Source of the DNA: Pelagibius sp041565695
GTDB lineage: Bacteria > Pseudomonadota > Alphaproteobacteria > Kiloniellales > Kiloniellaceae
Direction: 5' to 3'
Length of the DNA stretch: 23,807 nt
Assembly (NCBI GenBank): GCA_041565695.1
Contig: JBFGUI010000027.1
Location: 1-23,807 of the forward strand
In this document: positions 8,974 to 16,525 of the stretch, in pieces
Layout of the letters: every line of letters begins with the position of its first letter
Numbering within the stretch: the first letter of the stretch is position 1
Notes under the pieces: model-generated
The model's input: only the letters and a program-made list of their open reading frames with translations
Databases searched by the model: none
Told to the model about the DNA's origin: nothing
Translations under genes and position numbers: made by a program

Positions 8974-10164
8974 GTGATGCTGCAGGAAGAGCTTCTCGAT
9001 CGACAGGCTTCGGCCGAGGCCGGGTTGCCGCTGCGCCTCGCCAATGCCGAGGTGGTGACGGCCGACGCGTGTTTCCGCGGCTCGGTCACCGTCGAGGACG
9101 GCCTCATCGCCGCAGTGGAAGAGGGCGCCGCGGTGCCCGCCGGCGCGGTCGACTGTGGGGGCGAGCTGCTGCTGCCCGGCCTGGTCGACCTGCACACCGA
9201 CCACTGCGAGCGCCATGCTCTGCCGCGCCCCGGCGTGCAGTGGGATCCGCTGCAGGCGGCCATCGCCCACGACGCCCAGATCGCCGCGGCCGGCATCACC
9301 ACGGTGTTCGATTCCCTGGTGGTCGGTCTGCGCGACGCCGACCAGCTGCGCCGCGACCTCCTGGGCCAGATCATGCGCGCGGTGGAAAGGGGCGAGGAGC
9401 TGGGCCTGTTCCGCGCCCGGCATTTCCTGCACCTGCGCTGCGAGGTGACCGACCCCAGCCTGCTCGACCAGATCGCCCCGCACATGGACCACCCGCTGCT
9501 GCAGCTCGTCTCGGTGATGGAGCACACCGTCGGTCAGCGCCAGTTTCCCAACCCGGAGAAGTACCGCGAAATACTGGTGAAGCTGTTTCATGTGCCTGCA
9601 GAGGAGGTCGACGAGCGGTTCCGCCGCGACGCCGAAGCCTCACGCACCTTCGCGCCGACCTACCGGGAGGCGGTCGCCAAGATGGCCGGCGAGCGCGGCA
9701 TTCCCGTCGCTGCACACGACGACGAGACCCTGGAGCACGTGGAAGAGGCCGCGCGCCTTGGCATGACGATGTCCGAGTTCCCGACGACGATGGTTGCGGC
9801 GGAGGCGGCCCACGCGCACGGCATGGTCACCATCATGGGTGCGCCCAACGTGGTGAAGGGCGGCTCCCAGTCCGGCAACCTCTCGGCCCTCGACCTGGTG
9901 CGCACCGGGCTGCTCGACGTGCTGGCCTCCGACTACGTGCCGGTCTCCCTGCTGGCCGCCACGCTGCGGCTCACCGCAGAGGACATCGGGCTCATGCTGC
10001 CGCAGGCGGTCAGGATGGCGAGCCTCAACCCGGCCAAAGCCGCCGGCCTCGCCGACCGCGGCGAGATCGCACCCGGCAAGCGCGCCGACCTCATCCGCGT
10101 GCGGCTGGTCGACGACCAACCGGTGGTCCGCCGGGTCTACACGGCGGGGCGGCGGGTGGCATGA
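8974..10164 (+). CDS. phnM: Second PhnM-family phosphohydrolase (paralogue, tandem copy)
   Basis: This 396-aa protein is a second, complete PhnM-family amidohydrolase directly after phnM. The same metal-site motifs are kept: LHTDH (73-77), HLRCEVTD, AHDDET, GGSQSGN and LASDYVP. By eye about half the residues match the first copy, with the middle region (about 120-220) much more diverged, so this is an old duplication or two distinct subfamilies rather than a recent copy. The N-terminus is about 15 residues longer. The start is GTG 8974 or ATG 8977; both have only a weak ribosome-binding site, and an in-frame TTG at 9025 preceded by GAGG is another option. It may process a different phosphonate-ribosyl or nucleotide substrate, which is inference. 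Confidence 0.9.
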   Translation: MMLQEELLDRQASAEAGLPLRLANAEVVTADACFRGSVTVEDGLIAAVEEGAAVPAGAVDCGGELLLPGLVDLHTDHCERHALPRPGVQWDPLQAAIAHDAQIAAAGITTVFDSLVVGLRDADQLRRDLLGQIMRAVERGEELGLFRARHFLHLRCEVTDPSLLDQIAPHMDHPLLQLVSVMEHTVGQRQFPNPEKYREILVKLFHVPAEEVDERFRRDAEASRTFAPTYREAVAKMAGERGIPVAAHDDETLEHVEEAARLGMTMSEFPTTMVAAEAAHAHGMVTIMGAPNVVKGGSQSGNLSALDLVRTGLLDVLASDYVPVSLLAATLRLTAEDIGLMLPQAVRMASLNPAKAAGLADRGEIAPGKRADLIRVRLVDDQPVVRRVYTAGRRVA

Positions 10165-10180
10165 GGCGCTGCGCGCTCGC

Positions 10181-10302
10181 CCCCTCACCCAGCTTCGCCT
10201 AGGTTCGCTTCGCTCACCAAGGCTGCGCATCCCTCTCCCCCTTTTCAAGGGGGCGAGGGTTTTGCGTTTTGCCCTCGCCCCGTTTGCGGGGAGGGTGAGG
10301 GG
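10181..10302. repeat. REP-like nested inverted repeats with competing hairpins
   Basis: An outer perfect 10-bp inverted repeat, CCCCTCACCC (10181-10190) and GGGTGAGGGG (10293-10302), encloses further hairpins. Hairpin A-B pairs 10231-10241 with 10249-10259 (one mismatch, 7-nt loop). Strand B (10250-10259, GGGGCGAGGG) can instead pair perfectly with C (10272-10281, CCCTCGCCCC). C can also pair with D (about 10287-10297). The pairings exclude one another. The element begins 16 nt after phnM2, so it could stop or slow transcription, stabilise the phn mRNA, or be a dispersed REP-type repeat. There is no long T-run of a classical terminator. Confidence 0.75.
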
Positions 10303-10375
10303 TGCCGCTTGCAGCGGCCGTGGGCGCTGAGGCAATCTTGGTGGCGAAGCGCTCCCTGAACTTGCACAGACCGTC

Positions 10376-10852
10376 ATGATCATCCGTGAAGACGACCTCC
10401 GCGGGCCCGAGATCAAGGCCCTGCTGGAAGCGCACCTCGACCTGATGCGCTCGATCTCGCCGCCGGAGGGCGTGCATGCGCTCGACCTGGAGGCCTTGCG
10501 GGCGCCGGAGATCACCTTCTGGACGGTGTGGGACGGCGCCGTCCTGCTCGGCTGCGGCGCGCTCAAGGAGCTCGATTCCACCCACGGCGAGATCAAGTCG
10601 ATGCACACGGCTGCGGCCGCGCGCGGCCGGGGCGTGGCGCGACGCCTGGTGCAGCACATCCTGGCGGAAGCGCGGCGGCGCGGCTACCGGCGCCTCAGCC
10701 TGGAGACCGGCGCCACCGACGACTTTGCCGCCGCGCGCGGGCTCTACAGCGCCTTCGGTTTCGAAGTCTGCGGGCCCTTCGCCGACTACCCCCTGCATCC
10801 CTTCAGCGCCTTCATGACCCTGGAGCTGGGCGCCTCGCGCGAGGCGGGCTAA
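10376..10852 (+). CDS. GNAT family N-acetyltransferase
   Basis: This 158-aa single-domain GNAT protein would transfer an acetyl group from acetyl-CoA to an amine. The acetyl-CoA pyrophosphate loop is seen as ARGRGVARRLVQHIL (motif A, R-G-R-G-V-A form), preceded by the beta-4 strand GEIKSMHTAAA. Motif B is the LSLETGATDDFAAARGLYSAFGF region with the usual GFE turn. The substrate cannot be read from sequence. It resembles small uncharacterised acetyltransferases of the YsnE/ElaA-like type. Because it follows the phn operon on the same strand, a role like PhnO (acetylation of aminoalkylphosphonates) is possible, but a 211-bp gap with strong hairpins separates them. The start ATG at 10376 lacks a clear ribosome-binding site. 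Confidence 0.85.
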   Translation: MIIREDDLRGPEIKALLEAHLDLMRSISPPEGVHALDLEALRAPEITFWTVWDGAVLLGCGALKELDSTHGEIKSMHTAAAARGRGVARRLVQHILAEARRRGYRRLSLETGATDDFAAARGLYSAFGFEVCGPFADYPLHPFSAFMTLELGASREAG

Positions 10853-10942
10853 GCGGCAGCCGGCGTCACCGGGAGCCTTGACCGCCGCAGGCGATCGCTC
10901 TACAGGGCAAGGGGTCTTCAGCCTTAGCCGGGAGGCGCCGCG

Positions 10943-12532
10943 ATGTCGCGCTACCTTGTCTTCGCCGCCGTTGTTGTCCTGACGGTCGTCTTCGCGGGCC
11001 TCAGCGCCTGGCAGCCGTGGTTTCTCATTGGCTTCGCTGTCTTTCTCGGTCTGAGCCTGCTGGGCTGCTGGGACGTGGTGCAGACGCGCCATGCCATCCT
11101 GCGCAACTACCCGGTTCTCGGGCACATGCGCTGGCTCTTCGAGGGCATCCGCCCGGAGATCCGCCAGTACCTCATCGAGAGCGAGCGCGACGAGGTGCCG
11201 TTCAGCCGTGAGGAACGCTCCCTGGTCTACCAGCGTGCCAAGGACGTGGAGGACAAGCGGCCTTTCGGCACGCGGCAGGACGTCGCGCTCGCCGGCTATG
11301 CCTGGCTGACCCACTCCATGGCGCCGAAACCGCCCTGCACGGACGGCTTCCACGTGCGTATCGGCGGGCCCGCGTGCACGCAACCCTACGACGCCTCGGT
11401 CTACAACATCTCCGCCATGTCCTTCGGCGCGCTGAGCGCCAACGCCATCCTGGCGCTCAACACAGGGGCGCGTCTCGGCGGCTTCGCGCACGACACCGGC
11501 GAGGGCGGCATCAGCCGCTACCACCGCCAGGGCGGTGGCGACCTGATCTGGGAGATCGGCAGCGGCTACTTCGGCTGCCGTGACGCGGCAGGACGCTTCG
11601 ATGCGGGGCGCTTCGCCGAGCAGGCGGCCGCCCAGCAGGTCAGGATGATCGAAGTGAAGCTCTCCCAGGGCGCCAAGCCGGGCCACGGCGGCCTGCTGCC
11701 GGCGGCCAAGATCACACCGGAGATCGCCGAGGCGCGCGGCGTTCCCATGGGCAAGGATTGCATCTCGCCGGCAGCGCACAGCGCTTTTGCGACGCCCATC
11801 GAGTTCATGCACTTCCTGCAGGCCCTGCGCGAGGGTTCCGGCGGCAAGCCGGTCGGCTTCAAGCTCTGCATCGGCCACAGATGGGAGTTCATGGGCCTCG
11901 TCAAGGCCATGCTGGAAACCGGCATCCGGCCCGACTTCGTCGTGGTCGACGGTAAGGAAGGCGGCACCGGCGCCGCCCCGGTCGAGTTCGCCGACCACCT
12001 GGGCACGCCCCTGGCCGAGGGGGTGAGCTTCGTGCGCAACACCCTGGTGGGGGCCGGGCTGCGCGACGAGATCCGCATCGGCGCCAGCGGCAAGCTGGTC
12101 TCCGCCTTCGACTTGGTCTGGGCCCACGCGCTGGGCGCCGACTGGTGCAATTCGGCACGTGGCTTCATGTTCTCCCTAGGCTGCATCCAGGCACAGTCCT
12201 GCCACACCAACCGCTGCCCGACCGGCGTGGCGACCCAGGACCCGCTGCGCCAGCGCGCACTGGTGGTGGAAAATAAGGCGCAGCGCGTCGCCAATTTCCA
12301 CCGCAACACCATCGAGGCCCTGGCGGAGATCGTCGGCGCCGCCGGCTTCGAGCGTCCGGACCAGCTGCAGCCGCGCCACATCATGGTGCGCCAGAAGAAC
12401 GGCGACACGCTCTCGGCCGAAAAGGCCTACTGGTCGCTTGACTCCAAGGTCCTCGTCGACGGGCTCTGCGAGCACCCGGAATATGCCGAGCCCTGGGCCA
12501 TGGCGCGGGCGGCGAGTTTCGCGCCCTTATGA
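10943..12532 (+). CDS. Membrane-anchored FMN-binding glutamate synthase-like protein
   Basis: This 529-aa protein has the FMN/Fe-S glutamate synthase domain (GltS central domain type) without the glutamine amidotransferase or C-terminal GXGXG domains. The N-terminus holds two membrane helices (about 5-22 and 25-43). The synthase barrel then shows NISAMSFGALS, DTGEGGISRYH, EVKLSQGAKPGHGG, GKEGGTGAAP and the CX5CX4C cluster of a 3Fe-4S site (Cys414, Cys420, Cys425, in GCIQAQSCHTNRCPTGVATQD, shown only as spacing evidence here). It is expected to bind FMN and act as a glutamate synthase-like oxidoreductase, but the physiological reaction of this membrane-bound family is not established. ATG 10943 follows a GGGAGG ribosome-binding site. 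A repeat copy overlaps its last codons. Confidence 0.88.
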   Translation: MSRYLVFAAVVVLTVVFAGLSAWQPWFLIGFAVFLGLSLLGCWDVVQTRHAILRNYPVLGHMRWLFEGIRPEIRQYLIESERDEVPFSREERSLVYQRAKDVEDKRPFGTRQDVALAGYAWLTHSMAPKPPCTDGFHVRIGGPACTQPYDASVYNISAMSFGALSANAILALNTGARLGGFAHDTGEGGISRYHRQGGGDLIWEIGSGYFGCRDAAGRFDAGRFAEQAAAQQVRMIEVKLSQGAKPGHGGLLPAAKITPEIAEARGVPMGKDCISPAAHSAFATPIEFMHFLQALREGSGGKPVGFKLCIGHRWEFMGLVKAMLETGIRPDFVVVDGKEGGTGAAPVEFADHLGTPLAEGVSFVRNTLVGAGLRDEIRIGASGKLVSAFDLVWAHALGADWCNSARGFMFSLGCIQAQSCHTNRCPTGVATQDPLRQRALVVENKAQRVANFHRNTIEALAEIVGAAGFERPDQLQPRHIMVRQKNGDTLSAEKAYWSLDSKVLVDGLCEHPEYAEPWAMARAASFAPL

Positions 12533-12573
12533 TGTCGGGCGCCGGCGCATTGCGGCGTCAGCTTCCGCCGACC
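12518..12573 (+). repeat. Direct repeat, left copy (overlaps end of glutamate synthase-like gene)
   Basis: This 56-bp segment matches 17856-17911 in the same orientation without gaps. The right 35 bp (12539-12573) agree at 32 positions, all three differences being A/G transitions. The left 21 bp agree at 13. The core begins with the palindrome GCGCCGGCGC and continues with TTGCGGC, TCA and CTTCCGCCGACC. It covers the last codons and stop of the upstream gene and marks the left boundary of the envelope cluster. The remaining DNA up to 12793 shows no gene I can support. Confidence 0.7.
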
Positions 12574-12793
12574 AGGTCCTCGACTGCGCGGAGGCCGCTC
12601 TGGCTGAAGCGCGAGAACGGGTCGCCTAGCTGGCCGAGACTGCGGGAAAGAGCCAGGCCGGCGTATGGTGCCCGCCTTTGTCGCGCGCTCGGCGCATATG
12701 GCCCGCCTACCTATTCAATCTGACAGAGATAGCCGGCTGCGCTAAGGTTCCCGTGATGTGTTTCGCGCCTCCGAAGCCATGGGAGACCACCAT

Positions 12794-13066
12794 ATGGCCC
12801 TGGAACAGCGAACCAATATCGCGGCCATCTGGCAGTGGCTGCGCGACGCGGAAAACCGCAAGGTCATCGCCTGGATCGGCTCGGGACTGATCGTCCTCCT
12901 GGGGGCTGTGCTCTATCAGAATACTGGGGCACCTCCCGATCCGGCTGAGCCCTCCAAGAACGCAACGGCCGGCAAGGGCATCGCTGCGACGGGCGACGTC
13001 ACGATTGGCGGCGATGTGTCGATCGGCAGCGGTTCGGAAGACGATGCGGAGCCTCCCCAGAAATAG
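12794..13066 (+). CDS. Small one-TM protein with GDVTIGGDVSIG motif
   Basis: This 90-aa protein is not a family I recognise. It has a charged N-terminal segment (AENRKV), one membrane helix (about 24-42), a Pro/Asp-rich linker and then GIAATGDVTIGGDVSIG (62-78), followed by an acidic tail. Nothing is catalytic. The terminal motif is nearly the same as two segments of the downstream TPR protein, so the two proteins probably belong together; it could form a small beta-stack that docks on its partner. ATG 12794 is preferred because GGGAG (12781-12785) lies 8 nt upstream; in-frame ATGs at 12758 and 12779 are possible. The next gene's ATG lies inside it, in another frame, overlapping by 23 nt. The predicted topology puts the motif outside the cytoplasm. 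Confidence 0.75.
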   Translation: MALEQRTNIAAIWQWLRDAENRKVIAWIGSGLIVLLGAVLYQNTGAPPDPAEPSKNATAGKGIAATGDVTIGGDVSIGSGSEDDAEPPQK

Positions 13067-15593
13067 GGTCTTGGGCAGGGACAAGCGCGCCGCCCGGCCT
13101 TCGATCGCTCTCTTGGTGGTGGCTGGCCTCGTTGCTGCGCTCGGCGCGCCGGTCGGACCGCGCGCGCAGGTGTCCGTGGCAACCGGCATCGCCGCCGGTG
13201 GCGGCATCGACATCGGCGGCAAGGTCGTCGTCGGCTGGACGCCGGCCCGGGTCGAGTCCGCCGTGCAAGCCGCTTTGGCCGAGGACAGGCAGCGGGCCCA
13301 AGCGGTGGCCGCCCAGATCGAGCGGCTCAGCCAGCGACTCGAGATGGGCAGTTGCACTGTCGAGAAGCTGCTGCACCTGGCCTCGGCCTCTGAGGATGAC
13401 GCGGCGGCCTTTGCCAGCGAATTCACCCACCTCGTCGCCGGCCATCGTAGCGTGACGCGGCGTCTCGAAAAGCTCTCCGCCGCCCTGCCGGAACAGGCTG
13501 CCTTGCGCGAGCAGGCGCTGCTGGCGGTGAGCGAAGGCGACTACGACAGGGCGGATCGCCTGCTCGTCTCGGCCGGCGTGGGCATTGCCGCCGCCGGCGA
13601 TGTCACCATCGCCGGCGACGTCATGATCGGCCTGACCGAGGACGAGGTGAATCGTATCATCGCCTTCGCACGCGACACTGTGACAGAGGGGCTGACAGTC
13701 GTTGAAGAACTCAGTGCGCATCTCGGCATGTCACGCTGCGCGACGGCGAACTTCCTGCGCATCCTTGGTGAAAAGCAGGTGCCGCTGGATCAACTCGCCG
13801 TGAAGCTCTCGGAGATTGCCTCCCTTCATGTCGAACTGATCGCCAATGCGCGCCTGCTGAAGGGCATCAATCCGGAGATCGATCGCATGAAGCGTGAGAT
13901 TGCGGCAGCGATTGAGGACGGACACTACGCGCAGGCCGACGCCCTGCTGGAGGTGGCGGTTCTGCGGGAGCTGGAGGTGGCCGAGCAGATGGTGGTCCAG
14001 GCCGCCCAGGTGTTGTCCGATGCCCGACAGGTCCGGGCGAACGCGGCGAAGTCCGAAGCGACGCGTGGCGACCTGCACCTGGCGCGGCTCGAGTACACGG
14101 CCGCAGCAGAGAACTTCGTCAAGGCTGCGGAGATTGTTGCCGAGGCCAATCCAGCTGCGCGTGCACGCTACCTCGACAAGGCCGGCGGTGCGTATCAGGA
14201 CGCCGGCGACCTGGTGGCGGCTGAGCAGCACCTGAGCGCCGCCCTGGATCTGCGGCGCGGCGGCGCCGCCGAGAGCCCCGTCGATCTGGCCGTCAGCCAC
14301 AGCAATCTCGCAACGCTCTACTTTACCCAGGCGCGCTTCGAAGCCGCAGAGCAGAACTTCGCCGAGGCGCTTCGCCTTGTCGACGGGCTCCCCGGGGACT
14401 GGTCGCTGGAGCGGGAGGTGGCGGTCAACGGCTTGGCGGACGTGTCCACGGCGCTTGGCCGCTTCGACGAGGCAGAGCGCAACTACCGCGAGGCCCTGGC
14501 GATCCTGGAATCCCGGCTTGGCCCGCAGGACGTGCGACTGGCCAGCGTGCTGACCAATCTCGGCCGTCTGTTCTGGCAGCTCAACCGCTACCAGGAAGCC
14601 GAAGACTACTACAACCGGGCGCTGGCCATTGCGCGCGCCCATTTGGCGCCGGACCACCCGGCGATCGCCGTGACCCTGAATGGGCTGGCCGCCGTGGCCT
14701 GGTCGCAGGAGAACTACCGCGTCGCCGAAGCGGGGTGGTACGAGGCTATGCTGCTGTTCGAAACCGCACTGGGTCCGCGCTATGTCGGCCTCAGTCCGGT
14801 GCTGGTGAACCTGGCGCAACTCAGCGCCGAGATGGGAGATCTTGCCCAGGCCGAAGCCTACGCCGACCGCGCGCTCGACATCGCGGAGGAAGCGCTCGGC
14901 CGGCGGCACCCGGCAGTGGCCTCGATCCTCAACACACTCGGCGACATCTATCGCGCGCAGGGCCGCATCGACGAGGCCGCCCGGATCTACGGCCGGGCGC
15001 TGCTGATCACCGAAGCGATCCTGGGCAAGGACCATCTCTCGGTCGCCTTCAAGCTAAGCGACCTGGCTGGCCTGGATCGCCGGGCGGGCCGCGACGACCT
15101 CGCGGAGCAGCGATACAGGCGGGCCCTGGAGATCTACCGGCGGGTCCTGGGGCCGGATCACAGCAGCGTCGGCATTCTGCTGAACAATCTGGCCGGCATC
15201 AGCTTCGACCGCGGCCGCTACGCGGAAGCCGAAGAGATGTACCGCAAAGCCCTGGCGATCACTCTGGCGGCCATGGGGCCGACACACTCCAGCGTGGCCG
15301 TGCGCCACGCTAATCTGGCGGAAACCCTGATGCGTCAGGAGCGCTACGACGAGGCGGAGCAGGACTTCCGTGCGGCCCTGAGGGTCTCCGAGCAGGTCAG
15401 CGGACACGACGACCTGGTGATCGCGCGGCGGTTCTACGATCTCGGCCGGGTGCTGCAGAAGCAGGAAAGACCGGCGGAGGCGACCGCCTACTACTGTCGG
15501 GCGATGCCGATCGCGCAGGGCGGCAATCCCGCCGGTGATAAGCTGCGCTCGGCCATCGAAGAGGCCATTGCCGGTCTCAAGGGGCACTGCTGA
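13044..15593 (+). CDS. Secreted TPR-repeat protein with duplicated N-terminal GDVTI module
   Basis: This is an 849-aa protein with a signal peptide (hydrophobic core about 22-37, probable cleavage after Ala41 in PRA-Q). Two similar modules of about 130 residues follow. Each starts with a GIAA-GD/I-V/T-I-GG/AGDV-V/MIG-type beta motif (about 46-69 and 179-202), then a helical part with a conserved Cys (MGSC, MSRC) and a G-D/H-Y-x-x-AD-x-LL end. Residues about 336-810 are tandem TPRs of the kinesin-light-chain spacing, with repeated A-x-x-x-Y/F-x-x-A-L-x-I and L-G-x-x-H/D-P-x-V/I-A segments. TPRs bind other proteins. It probably acts as a periplasmic or exported scaffold. ATG 13044 has GGAAG just upstream and overlaps the previous gene; TTG 13071 is an alternative. 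The hydrolase gene starts 2 nt after its stop. Confidence 0.85.
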   Translation: MRSLPRNRVLGRDKRAARPSIALLVVAGLVAALGAPVGPRAQVSVATGIAAGGGIDIGGKVVVGWTPARVESAVQAALAEDRQRAQAVAAQIERLSQRLEMGSCTVEKLLHLASASEDDAAAFASEFTHLVAGHRSVTRRLEKLSAALPEQAALREQALLAVSEGDYDRADRLLVSAGVGIAAAGDVTIAGDVMIGLTEDEVNRIIAFARDTVTEGLTVVEELSAHLGMSRCATANFLRILGEKQVPLDQLAVKLSEIASLHVELIANARLLKGINPEIDRMKREIAAAIEDGHYAQADALLEVAVLRELEVAEQMVVQAAQVLSDARQVRANAAKSEATRGDLHLARLEYTAAAENFVKAAEIVAEANPAARARYLDKAGGAYQDAGDLVAAEQHLSAALDLRRGGAAESPVDLAVSHSNLATLYFTQARFEAAEQNFAEALRLVDGLPGDWSLEREVAVNGLADVSTALGRFDEAERNYREALAILESRLGPQDVRLASVLTNLGRLFWQLNRYQEAEDYYNRALAIARAHLAPDHPAIAVTLNGLAAVAWSQENYRVAEAGWYEAMLLFETALGPRYVGLSPVLVNLAQLSAEMGDLAQAEAYADRALDIAEEALGRRHPAVASILNTLGDIYRAQGRIDEAARIYGRALLITEAILGKDHLSVAFKLSDLAGLDRRAGRDDLAEQRYRRALEIYRRVLGPDHSSVGILLNNLAGISFDRGRYAEAEEMYRKALAITLAAMGPTHSSVAVRHANLAETLMRQERYDEAEQDFRAALRVSEQVSGHDDLVIARRFYDLGRVLQKQERPAEATAYYCRAMPIAQGGNPAGDKLRSAIEEAIAGLKGHC

Positions 15594-15595
15594 GC

Positions 15596-16525
15596 ATGGC
15601 TTTCCCACGCCTTTGCGCCGGCGCAGCGGCGCTTTTCCTGCTGCTGGGCGTCACGGGCTGCGAGAGCCCTTCTGCGGCCTTCGATTCAGCGGCGGGGCAG
15701 CGCGGTTTCCAGCGTGCTGAGATCGAGGGGCAGGGCTTTCACCACGCCGTCTTCCGGAAGCGCGGCGCGCCGGGGCCGCTGCACGTCTATTTGGCAGGCG
15801 ACGGCAGGCCTTGGCAGAGACCTCTGCTTCCTGCGGGTGATCCGACCCCGCGCGACCCGCTGGTTCTCGATCTTATGGCCCTCGATCCGGCCGAGGCGGT
15901 CCTGCTGGGCCGCCCCTGCTATCACGGGCTCCAGGATACGGCGCCTTGCACGGCGGCGCTGTGGACCGGGCGGCGTTTCGCGGCGGAGGTGGTCGCCAGC
16001 CTTGCGCAGGCGCTGCGCCGGATCGACGGGGCGCGCGGCCGCCCGCTGGTGCTGATCGGCCACAGCGGCGGCGGCGTGCTGGCGATGCTGCTGGCGGCAC
16101 GTCTGCCCGAAACGCAGGCCGTGGTGACCCTCGCCGCGCCGCTGGATATTGCCGCCTGGGCAGATCATCATCGCGACCCGCCCCTGGCCGGTTCGCTCAA
16201 TCCGGCGCGCGCGGCCGCCTTGCCCGCCAGCGTGCGCCAGCTCCATTTCGCCGGCGGACGGGACCGGGTGGTGCCGCCCGCCCTGTTGTCCGAGGCCCTG
16301 GCACGCCTCGGCGGGCCCGCGCCGCTGGTGGTCGCGGAGGCCGGCCACGTCGACGGCTGGACCCGACTCTGGCCGGCGGTTCTGGCCTGCCTGGAGCGGA
16401 CCGCAGGCTCAGAAGCGGTGACTGAGACCGAAGAGCACGACGTGCTCCTCGCGCCAGGAGTGACCGAAGTCGCCGCTGTAGCCGGCGGTGATCGAGGTCC
16501 CCTGATCGAATGCCGCCGTCAGTGA
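15596..16525 (+). CDS. Lipoprotein alpha/beta hydrolase
   Basis: This 309-aa protein has a lipoprotein signal with lipobox VTGC (Cys22) and an alpha/beta-hydrolase body. The expected triad is visible: Ser157 in GHSGGG (155-160), Asp223 in AGGRDRVVP and His251 in EAGHVDG. It should be anchored by lipid to an envelope membrane and hydrolyse an ester, thioester or amide; the substrate is unknown. It starts 2 nt after the TPR gene with only a weak AAGGGG upstream, which implies translational coupling. The fold is complete by about residue 268. The last 38 residues are encoded antisense to the 3' end of the convergent barrel gene and look like a non-conserved tail, because no stop codon occurs earlier in this frame. 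Confidence 0.85.
   Translation: MAFPRLCAGAAALFLLLGVTGCESPSAAFDSAAGQRGFQRAEIEGQGFHHAVFRKRGAPGPLHVYLAGDGRPWQRPLLPAGDPTPRDPLVLDLMALDPAEAVLLGRPCYHGLQDTAPCTAALWTGRRFAAEVVASLAQALRRIDGARGRPLVLIGHSGGGVLAMLLAARLPETQAVVTLAAPLDIAAWADHHRDPPLAGSLNPARAAALPASVRQLHFAGGRDRVVPPALLSEALARLGGPAPLVVAEAGHVDGWTRLWPAVLACLERTAGSEAVTETEEHDVLLAPGVTEVAAVAGGDRGPLIECRRQ

Noticed and set aside
7633..9591. Minus-strand open frame of about 650 codons opposite phnL, phnM and phnM2
   Set aside because: Crosses three real genes and is composed of His/Gln/Arg/Ala-rich sequence, a GC-bias artefact.
10214..12127. Minus-strand open frame opposite the acetyltransferase and glutamate synthase-like genes
   Set aside because: Antisense to conserved domains with no ribosome-binding site or family features.
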